From: an uncultured Candidatus Saccharibacteria bacterium
GTDB taxonomy: Bacteria; Patescibacteria; Saccharimonadia; Saccharimonadales; UBA6022
Assembly: GCA_946886125.1 (NCBI GenBank)
Contig: CAMPHY010000034.1
Coordinates: 1-6,770, forward strand
Length of the DNA: 6,770 nucleotides
Direction: 5' to 3'
The notes below the pieces were generated by a model, which was not told the DNA's origin, searched no databases, and was given only the letters and a program-made list of their open reading frames with translations. The translations under genes and the position numbers were made by a program. Of this stretch, positions 1 through 4,658 are shown one piece after another (positions within the stretch are counted from its first letter, which is position 1; each line of letters begins with the position of its first letter).

Positions 1-393
1 GATGAATATACCCAAGTCGGTTTCGCGGTTGTCGATGGCGTGCTCGATGAAAAACCTACGACAGTCATTGTGGCTATGTATGGCCAGCCAGCCAGTAGTG
101 GCGTAGCGGGCGTGGCGACGGCAGCTGAAACAAGCGCACCAGGCACTGCACAATCACTTGGACCACTGACACGTTTAGGGGTGGCGGTACAATCAATGAC
201 ACCAGCTCTTCTTGGGTCATTACTACTGCTTACGACGATTACGGGCATAGCGGTACTGGCGCATACCTATCGCCAGAAGTTGCCAAAGAATTTACGGCAA
301 TCATGGTATCGTCATCACGGTATTGTGAAGGCGGGAGGCATGATGTCTCTTATGATTGTAATGATAGCGTTATATAGTGGAGGACAAATCTAA
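1..393 (+). CDS. CAP-domain (SCP/PR-1-like) protein, C-terminal part with two membrane helices
   Basis: The frame is open from base 1, so this is the last 130 residues of a longer gene; an in-frame GTG at base 40 lies inside the domain and is not its start. Residues 3-30 of the visible part (YTQVGFAVVDG, then TTVIVAMYGQP) match the last two strands of CAP domains, where 'EVGFG...TTVVVA.Y..P' is typical. A Ser/Ala/Gly/Thr-rich linker follows (31-66), then a hydrophobic helix (about 68-88), a basic loop (89-109, many Arg/Lys/His) and a second helix (about 110-125). By the positive-inside rule the CAP domain would face outside, with the loop in the cytoplasm. CAP proteins are exported and of varied, often unknown, function. 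The gene ends in TAA overlapping the galU ATG by one base. The N-terminus, presumably with an export signal, is outside the window. Confidence 0.72.
   Translation, partial: DEYTQVGFAVVDGVLDEKPTTVIVAMYGQPASSGVAGVATAAETSAPGTAQSLGPLTRLGVAVQSMTPALLGSLLLLTTITGIAVLAHTYRQKLPKNLRQSWYRHHGIVKAGGMMSLMIVMIALYSGGQI
379..384 (+). promoter_or_regulatory. Shine-Dalgarno site for galU
   Basis: GGAGGA lies eight bases before the ATG at 393, inside the last codons of the CAP gene. With the TAATG stop/start overlap it supports translational coupling. No convincing promoter is seen between the two genes. Confidence 0.7.
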
Positions 394-1211
394 TGACAAG
401 TATTACTAAAGCAATTATTCCTGTAGCAGGCTGGGGGACACGTCGGCTGCCAATTACTAAGGCGGTTGAAAAATGTATGTTGCCAATTGGTAATCGTCCG
501 CTGGTAGATTATGTGGTACAAGACTGTGTTCAAGCAGGCATCACAGATATCTATTTTGTTGTCAGTGAAGGCAGTACGCAACTCGAAGCGTATTATGGTG
601 ATAATCTAGCCTTGAACTCCTACCTTGAGGCAAATGGCAAGGAGTCGATGCTCCCGTTAGTTGCTCCACCAAAGAGCGTTCGTTTTCACTATGTCGTACA
701 GCCAAGTGGCGGTAAATATGGTACGGCAATTCCTGTGGCACAAGTAGTTCCACAGTTGGATGCGAAAGAATCCGTTGTGGTGTTGATGGGTGATGACTTT
801 GTTTACAACAAAGACGGTAGCAGTGAAGTAGCACGACTGCTTGCTGCAACACCCGAGGGTGGTTGCTCGATGCTCGGCGTTGACGTAGCGCGCGAACAAG
901 TGAACCGATATGGTGTGCTTGAGCTAAACCAAAATAATGACTTTATTCAGATTGTAGAAAAACCAACTCCGGAAGACGCGCCGAGTACGTTAATAAATGT
1001 TAGTAAATATGTACTCAATAACGAGGCATTACAAGAAGTGTTACGCTACAGCCAGCTTGAAACAGGCGGTGAGCATTACATCACGGAGCCACTTAATCAT
1101 TACGTTCGTGACGGCGGTACGATAAAAGTGATAAAAGCAAAAGGGGAGTATCTCGATGGTGGTAGCGTCGAGAGTTGGCTAGAAGCAAACAATATCGTTT
1201 GCGGGAGTTAA
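393..1211 (+). CDS. galU: UTP-glucose-1-phosphate uridylyltransferase-like nucleotidyltransferase
   Basis: This 272-residue cytoplasmic enzyme should make UDP-glucose from UTP and glucose-1-phosphate, the activated sugar for envelope glycans. It shows the family landmarks in order: the nucleotide-binding loop GWGTRRLPITK (13-23), MLPIGNRPLVDYVV (29-42) with a conserved Lys at 27, the metal-site region MGDDF (132-136), YGVLEL (173-178), and IVEKP (187-191) with the Lys expected at the sugar-phosphate site. It is somewhat shorter than E. coli GalU. Several spots are divergent: GKYGTA where GLGHA is usual, HYITEP where QLTDA is usual, and a YLDGGSVESWLEA C-terminus. The family is secure, but glucose as substrate is by analogy; another sugar-1-phosphate or nucleotide is possible. 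ATG 393 has a good ribosome-binding site and overlaps the upstream stop, so the two genes are probably co-transcribed. No terminator follows. Confidence 0.82.
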   Translation: MTSITKAIIPVAGWGTRRLPITKAVEKCMLPIGNRPLVDYVVQDCVQAGITDIYFVVSEGSTQLEAYYGDNLALNSYLEANGKESMLPLVAPPKSVRFHYVVQPSGGKYGTAIPVAQVVPQLDAKESVVVLMGDDFVYNKDGSSEVARLLAATPEGGCSMLGVDVAREQVNRYGVLELNQNNDFIQIVEKPTPEDAPSTLINVSKYVLNNEALQEVLRYSQLETGGEHYITEPLNHYVRDGGTIKVIKAKGEYLDGGSVESWLEANNIVCGS

Positions 1212-1229
1212 TTTCGGACAAGCCGTTAT

Positions 1230-1258
1230 TTGAATTATACCTAATTTTGTGGTATAAT
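1230..1258 (+). promoter_or_regulatory. Sigma70-type promoter for the 121-residue protein
   Basis: The -35 is TTGAAT (1230-1235), the spacer is 17 bases, and the -10 is a consensus TATAAT (1253-1258) preceded by TGG, an extended -10 element. Transcription should start near 1265, giving a leader of about 46 bases. This is the best-matching promoter in the window. It lies 19 bases after the galU stop. Confidence 0.72.
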
Positions 1259-1262
1259 CTTA

Positions 1263-1298
1263 ATCATTGCGTATGGCAAATTGCCGTCGCACGATGAT
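1263..1298 (+). other. Possible 5' leader hairpin
   Basis: ATCAT (1263-1267) can pair with ATGAT (1294-1298), and TGCG (1268-1271) with CGCA (1288-1291), leaving a two-base bulge at 1292-1293. An inner GGC/GCC (1275-1277 with 1283-1285) could close the tip. The fold begins about where transcription should start and ends just before the AAGGT ribosome-binding site at 1301. Hand-found pairing only; it could be chance. Confidence 0.3.
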
Positions 1299-1310
1299 AG
1301 AAGGTAGAAA

Positions 1311-1676
1311 ATGACAGCACAAAAGTATGTGGATGAACTCCGTATGGTTATCGATATGTCCGATATCGATGACACTGAAGTGATTTCGCGAGCGAAGTCT
1401 GGTGAGATCAAGCCGGTGCTTGATCGAGTGTCGCAGTTGATTACTGACGCAGCAAGCGCCCACCGTGACGACGCGACAATTGCGCCGTTACGTCACAAGT
1501 GCAATCTGAGCCTGTATGAACTGGTATGCCTCTACCAAATGGTGCGTGATATCAAAATCAGGCAAGTGCGCGAACGTCGTCGGTTGGTGGCTGACCTGAT
1601 GAAACCTGCTGTGGCGGTTCCAATTCAACTCAGCCGTGCCACGCGCCCTCTGTCTTCATCACCCGTCCGCTTCTGA
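1311..1676 (+). CDS. Unrecognised 121-residue protein
   Basis: I do not recognise the family. The gene looks real because it has a strong promoter upstream (-10 at 1253), AAGGT (1301-1305) five bases before the ATG, and a terminator that begins at its stop codon. The first 50 residues are acidic (MSDIDDTEVISRAKSGE) and likely helical. A middle part (about 60-90) looks like a small helical domain (LSLYELVCLYQMVRDIKIRQVRERRR) with a cluster of arginines. The last 30 residues are basic, Pro/Ser-rich and probably unstructured (LSRATRPLSSSPVRF). There is no signal peptide or membrane helix, so it is presumably cytoplasmic. The Arg cluster and basic tail would suit nucleic-acid or ribosome binding, but that is speculation. 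It is the only gene here ending in TGA. It could be a lineage-restricted protein; a long antisense frame over its start (about 1260-1463) appears to be a shadow. Confidence 0.62.
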   Translation: MTAQKYVDELRMVIDMSDIDDTEVISRAKSGEIKPVLDRVSQLITDAASAHRDDATIAPLRHKCNLSLYELVCLYQMVRDIKIRQVRERRRLVADLMKPAVAVPIQLSRATRPLSSSPVRF

Positions 1677-1716
1677 AGTATGAGCTCGCTCCTTCGGGAG
1701 CGGGCCTGTACTTTTT
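1676..1716 (+). terminator. Intrinsic terminator with cUUCGg tetraloop
   Basis: A nine-pair GC-rich stem (1684-1692 with 1697-1705, one G-T wobble) is closed by a TTCG loop flanked by C and G, the extra-stable cUUCGg type. A lower stem pairs AAGTA (1676-1680) with TACTT (1709-1713) across a weak internal loop. TTTTT (1712-1716) follows. It begins in the stop codon of the 121-residue gene and separates it from rplU. Confidence 0.9.
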
Positions 1717-1724
1717 AGAGGTTA

Positions 1725-1753
1725 TTGCGGGATACGTCCGTATCTGTTACAAT
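1725..1753 (+). promoter_or_regulatory. Promoter of rplU
   Basis: TTGCGG (1725-1730), 17-base spacer, TACAAT (1748-1753) with TGT before it (extended -10). The predicted start near 1760 gives a leader of about 29 A/T-rich bases with no visible fold, carrying AAGGAA (1778-1783) five bases before the ATG. It lies directly after the preceding terminator, so rplU should be an independent unit. Confidence 0.65.
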
Positions 1754-1788
1754 GAACAACTGATTGATTAATAATAAAAGGAATCATA

Positions 1789-2097
1789 ATGTCAAAAGCA
1801 GTCGTTAAGATCGGTGGCAAACAATTTATTGTCGCTGAAAAAGAGACCCTCCTGGTGGACCTCCTCCCGGAAGGAACTAAAGAGCTCACGCTTGATGCAC
1901 TGTTGGTGATTGATGGCGATAAAACTACCGTCGGCACACCAACTGTCAAAGGTGTGAAGGTAGTCGCTAAGGTCGTTGAAGACCTTGTAAAAGGTGATAA
2001 AATTCGCGTGATCCGCTACAAAGCTAAAAAGCGTGTTCATAAAGAAAACGGACATCGCCAAAAATACTCAAAGATTGAAATCACTTCAATCAAGTAA
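1789..2097 (+). CDS. rplU: 50S ribosomal protein L21
   Basis: L21 binds 23S rRNA in the large ribosomal subunit. At 102 residues it has the normal family length. It begins with AVVKIGGKQFIV (4-15), the usual first strand, contains the GTPTVKG stretch (49-55), and carries the L21 signature YKAKKR...NGHRQKYSKI (77-96), rich in rRNA-contacting Lys/Arg/His. ATG 1789 gives the expected N-terminus and has an AAGGAA ribosome-binding site. The gene stands alone between its own promoter and a strong terminator. In most bacteria rpmA (L27) follows rplU closely; here the next gene is parA, so rpmA must be elsewhere or missing. Confidence 0.96.
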   Translation: MSKAVVKIGGKQFIVAEKETLLVDLLPEGTKELTLDALLVIDGDKTTVGTPTVKGVKVVAKVVEDLVKGDKIRVIRYKAKKRVHKENGHRQKYSKIEITSIK

Positions 2098-2102
2098 TTC
2101 TC

Positions 2103-2136
2103 CAAAATACCTCGCTCTAAAAGGCGAGGTATTTTG
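2103..2136 (+). terminator. Intrinsic terminator after rplU
   Basis: A perfect 13-bp inverted repeat: CAAAATACCTCGC (2103-2115) pairs with GCGAGGTATTTTG (2124-2136), loop TCTAAAAG. The stem ends in an A-tract/T-tract pair, so the T-run lies within the 3' arm, and the hairpin could work on both strands. It starts six bases after the L21 stop. Confidence 0.88.
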
Positions 2137-2146
2137 ATTCCGCTCG

Positions 2147-2155
2147 TGCTACAAT
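2147..2155 (+). promoter_or_regulatory. Extended -10 promoter for parAB
   Basis: TGC directly precedes TACAAT (2150-2155). No good -35 is found at 16-18 bases because that position falls inside the rplU terminator stem. The predicted start is near 2162, leaving about 23 bases of leader that include GAGGGA before the GTG at 2185. Confidence 0.52.
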
Positions 2156-2184
2156 AGAGGAAACGAAGAGGGAAGATATAAACA

Positions 2185-2949
2185 GTGGCAACAGTTATTT
2201 CAGTGACCAACCAAAAAGGTGGGGTGGGTAAAACGACCAGTGCGATTAATATCGCCTATTTCTTAGCTAAGGCAGGTAAACGCACGCTTTTAGTTGACTT
2301 TGACCCTCAAGGTAACGCGACGAGTGGCCTAGGGATTGATAAGCAAACACTTCGGGGGACAATGGCTGATGTTGTCTTAGAGAAATTACGGTTAAGTGAT
2401 GTTATCTTGCCGACAGAACATAAGAATTTATTCCTCGCTCCTTCAACGCCACATCTAGCTAACACCGAAGTAGAACTTGCCCAGGCGACGCGCCGATTTA
2501 CACGGCTAAAGAATGCTATTGATAACGCACCGGTCTATGATTTTGTGATTATCGACAGTCCGCCGAGCTTGAGTCTGTTGACGGTGAACGGTTTGATCGC
2601 AGCCAGGTATATTCTTCTTCCCGTTCAGGCGGAGTTTTATGCTCTTGAAGGGCTCGGACAGCTACTTGAGACGATGAAACTGGTACGTAAAAGCATGAAT
2701 CCTACGCTTGAGCTGATTGGTGTGCTGCCAACCATGATGGATAGTCGTACGACACTAAGTAGCCAAGTACACGAAGAAATCAAGAAGCACTTTCCCGGTA
2801 AGGTATTTGCTAACCCGATTCCACGTAATATTCGCCTAGCAGAAGCTCCAAGTCACGGACTGCCGGTAGGTGCGTATGATCGTTTCTCAAAAGGTTCTCG
2901 GGCATATAAGGCAGTAACGAAGGAGGTGTTAGATCGTGTCGGTGAGTAA
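2185..2949 (+). CDS. parA: Chromosome-partitioning ATPase ParA (Soj)
   Basis: ParA dimerises with ATP on nucleoid DNA and is released by ParB stimulation, which moves parS-ParB complexes apart. The 254 residues match the short chromosomal Soj type without an N-terminal HTH. The deviant Walker A motif KGGVGKTT is at 11-18 (signature Lys 11, catalytic-loop Lys 16). The switch I-type motif DFDPQGNAT is at 38-46, Walker B VIIDSPP at 121-127 with Asp 124, and the late RNIRLAEAPSHG motif at 214-225. DFD replaces the commoner DLD. The start is GTG, with GAGGGA at 2168-2173; translation from it gives the canonical MATVISVTNQKGG opening. The end overlaps parB by 14 bases. Confidence 0.95.
   Translation: MATVISVTNQKGGVGKTTSAINIAYFLAKAGKRTLLVDFDPQGNATSGLGIDKQTLRGTMADVVLEKLRLSDVILPTEHKNLFLAPSTPHLANTEVELAQATRRFTRLKNAIDNAPVYDFVIIDSPPSLSLLTVNGLIAARYILLPVQAEFYALEGLGQLLETMKLVRKSMNPTLELIGVLPTMMDSRTTLSSQVHEEIKKHFPGKVFANPIPRNIRLAEAPSHGLPVGAYDRFSKGSRAYKAVTKEVLDRVGE
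2920..2928 (+). promoter_or_regulatory. Strong Shine-Dalgarno site fixing the parB start
   Basis: AAGGAGGTG inside the end of parA is a near-full match to the anti-SD sequence. Its GGAGG core is nine bases before GTG 2936. The alternatives, GTG 2942 and ATG 2954, are 15 and 27 bases away, so 2936 is the best start. Confidence 0.8.
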
Positions 2950-3832
2950 AGGAATGAAAAAAGGATTGGGGCGTGGGTTTGAGTCATTGATTCCAACCGA
3001 TCTTTTAGACGAGTCATTTGATCCAACTGCGCATCAAGACGAGCAGGTCTCTGAACTGCGCAATATTAAGCTGAGCCAGATCCAGCCGGATCCAGGTCAG
3101 CCGCGTCGTCACTTTGATGAAGGTGCCCTAGATGAGCTAGCCGCCTCAATTTCCGCTCATGGCATCTTACAGCCAATCGTACTGATTCCTTACGATGGTG
3201 GGTACATGATCGTGGCAGGTGAGCGGCGTTACCGTGCAGCACTGAAAGCAGGGCTTGATAAGGTGCCCGCACTGGTGCGAACCTTGAGTGACCAGCATAA
3301 GCTCGAACTCTCTTTAATTGAAAACCTTCAGCGTCGTGATTTAAACGCGCTCGAAACAGCTACTGCTTATTTAAAATTACGTGATCAATTTAACCTTACG
3401 CTTGATGAAATCGGCCAGCGTGTCGGTGGTAAGTCGGTAAGTACGATTAGCAATACGCTTCGATTGCTTCGTTTGCCAGAGAATGTTCGCAAAGTGCTTC
3501 TTGAGGGTAAATTAAACGAAGGTCAGGCGCGACCACTTGTTGGTCTTGATGAATCTATTGTAAATAAAATATTGCCAAAAATTATGGAAGAAGACTGGAG
3601 TGCTCGCAAGATTGAGCAGTTCATCGTTGAGCTTAAGAAACAGAAATCATCAGACGCTACGCCGCCAAAAAAGATTGTGACAGTGCCGTATGAAGAAGAT
3701 ACGAAACGGCTCGTAAGGCACCTTGCTACGGATGTAAGCGTGAAGACGAATGCTAAAGGTGCTGGCCAAATAGTGATTAAGTTCTCTTCAGATAAAGAAT
3801 TTCAGCGCATACAGCAATTACTCGAAAAATAA
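2936..3832 (+). CDS. parB: Chromosome-partitioning protein ParB (Spo0J), CTP-dependent DNA clamp
   Basis: ParB loads at parS, slides as a CTP-bound clamp and activates ParA. The 298 residues show the family layout. The ParA-contacting N-terminal motif is KKGLGRGFESLIP (8-20). The ParB/CTPase domain (about 44-140) has GERRYRAA (95-102) and the ENLQRRDLNALETA motif (129-142). The HTH domain is about 143-205, and the C-terminal dimerisation part runs to 298. In the HTH, VGGKSVSTISNTLRLL (163-178) has one residue more than the usual LGKSRPHIANHLRLL and lacks the common RP pair in the recognition helix. It overlaps parA by 14 bases, with a strong internal ribosome-binding site. No clear terminator follows before the convergent lepB. 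Confidence 0.94.
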   Translation: MSVSKGMKKGLGRGFESLIPTDLLDESFDPTAHQDEQVSELRNIKLSQIQPDPGQPRRHFDEGALDELAASISAHGILQPIVLIPYDGGYMIVAGERRYRAALKAGLDKVPALVRTLSDQHKLELSLIENLQRRDLNALETATAYLKLRDQFNLTLDEIGQRVGGKSVSTISNTLRLLRLPENVRKVLLEGKLNEGQARPLVGLDESIVNKILPKIMEEDWSARKIEQFIVELKKQKSSDATPPKKIVTVPYEEDTKRLVRHLATDVSVKTNAKGAGQIVIKFSSDKEFQRIQQLLEK

Positions 3833-3949
3833 TTAAATCAATTATCCACGAAAAGTATCAACATTTTTTCTACTGGATTTACTTCGCCGTGTCTTATCTC
3901 GTAGAATGACAGGCTGGGAAGTTATAGGCAGTGAATGAGCTACCAAATA

Positions 3950-4555
3950 CTAAAACAGGCGTATTGCATCAAACGGGAAGATCCGTAAGCTTACTGGACC
4001 AATCACGTCGTAGTAGGGAATTGTCCCGAGACAATCGCGTGAGTCGCATGAAAACTGATCAACACGGTTGTCACCCATGACAAACAGTGTATCGGTCGCA
4101 ACGACGGTATCAACTTGGCCACTTGTAGGTCCGCTGAGCTGATCAGTAAAGTCGAGCGTTTCAGCTGGTTGGAATCCTTCGGGTGAAGATTCATTAAACA
4201 CGGTCACGATGCCATTTTGTACCGTGACACGCTCACCAGGGAAGGCGATCACTCGTTTAATGACATATTCATCGACGGATCCAAGGCTAAAATTTGGATT
4301 TTTAAATACAATAATTTGACCTCTTTCAGGAACATATTGCTCGTTTTGTAACTGCGCCCAAGTAACAGGGAGGCGACTGACAATTAATCGGTCGCCGGTG
4401 TAGAAAGTTGGCTCCATGCTCGGCCCGACGACACTAAAACTGCGGAAGACGAAGCTATTGATGAGCAGCGTGCCGACAATGACACATATAATAAAGACAA
4501 TAATACTCAGAGTATCTTTTATAAAAGGGTGGCGTTGTAAAAAACTAGCTTCCAT
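3950..4555 (-). CDS. lepB: Signal peptidase I
   Basis: LepB cleaves signal peptides from Sec/Tat-exported proteins at the outer face of the membrane. The 201 residues carry one N-terminal membrane anchor (about 15-37) followed by the S26 catalytic domain. Box B is VVGPSMEPTF (42-51) with nucleophile Ser 46, box D is YVIKRVIAFPGE (97-108) with general base Lys 100, and box E is MGDNR (160-164) with DSR at 171-173. Between GDNR and DSR there are six residues (VDQFSC) instead of the common four, and Cys 170 and Cys 175 flank DSR. The start is bounded: TAA lies three codons upstream in frame, and no good start follows soon after. AAGGAG ends only two bases before the ATG, an unusually short gap. 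The gene is convergent to parB and divergent from the LCP gene, both envelope-facing functions on its right. Confidence 0.95.
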   Translation of the reverse strand: MEASFLQRHPFIKDTLSIIVFIICVIVGTLLINSFVFRSFSVVGPSMEPTFYTGDRLIVSRLPVTWAQLQNEQYVPERGQIIVFKNPNFSLGSVDEYVIKRVIAFPGERVTVQNGIVTVFNESSPEGFQPAETLDFTDQLSGPTSGQVDTVVATDTLFVMGDNRVDQFSCDSRDCLGTIPYYDVIGPVSLRIFPFDAIRLF

Positions 4556-4557
4556 CG

Positions 4558-4569
4558 CTCCTTACTATA
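4558..4569 (-). promoter_or_regulatory. lepB -10 box and very close Shine-Dalgarno-like site
   Basis: Reading the minus strand, TATAGT occupies 4569-4564 and AAGGAG follows at once (4563-4558), two bases before ATG at 4555. The best -35 at a 17-base spacer is a poor TTTCTG. If TATAGT is the true -10, transcription would begin near 4557, within a few bases of the ATG, and AAGGAG would not be in the mRNA. If the mRNA starts further upstream, AAGGAG is a badly spaced ribosome-binding site. Confidence 0.42.
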
Positions 4570-4615
4570 CACCCTTTTGAGAGCGGCAGAAAGCAAACCG
4601 GTTATGATTTAATGG

Positions 4616-4644
4616 TTCTTTTATTAAGGCTCCTTCTGTATAAT
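4616..4644 (+). promoter_or_regulatory. Promoter of the LCP gene
   Basis: A perfect TATAAT (4639-4644) lies 14 bases before the ATG at 4659. A weak TTCTTT (4616-4621) sits 17 bases upstream as the -35. The predicted start near 4651 leaves a leader of about eight bases with no Shine-Dalgarno sequence. It shares a 103-base intergenic region with the divergent lepB promoter. Confidence 0.58.
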
Positions 4645-4658
4645 GATGAGTAGTAATT

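Noticed and set aside
40..393. GTG at base 40 as a gene start
   Set aside because: The frame is open upstream to base 1 and encodes conserved CAP-domain sequence before it; this is an internal Val codon of a truncated gene.
1260..1463. Minus-strand 67-codon frame over the start of the 121-residue gene
   Set aside because: It covers the forward promoter, leader and ribosome-binding site, with no signals of its own; it is a shadow. The other minus-strand frames inside galU, rplU, parB and LCP are rejected for the same reason.
1674..1718. Read-through of TGA at 1674 if TGA were recoded to glycine
   Set aside because: The extension would run through the terminator hairpin to TAG at 1716, and all other long genes lack in-frame TGA, so the standard bacterial code fits.
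3842..3850. TTATCCACG just after parB, one mismatch from the DnaA box TTATNCACA
   Set aside because: A single imperfect box with no second copy, AT-rich unwinding region or dnaA/dnaN nearby is not evidence of an origin.
3833..3949. Possible terminator or RNA gene between parB and lepB
   Set aside because: Only a weak A/T hairpin (GAAAA with TTTTC near 3850-3870) is visible, and no tRNA-like or other structured RNA pattern is seen.
3878..4080. Plus-strand promoter-like TTTACT/TAGAAT (3878-3907) followed by a 49-codon frame from GTG 3931, mostly antisense to lepB
   Set aside because: The frame lies largely opposite conserved LepB codons, shows no recognisable protein, and has only a weak promoter and ribosome-binding site.
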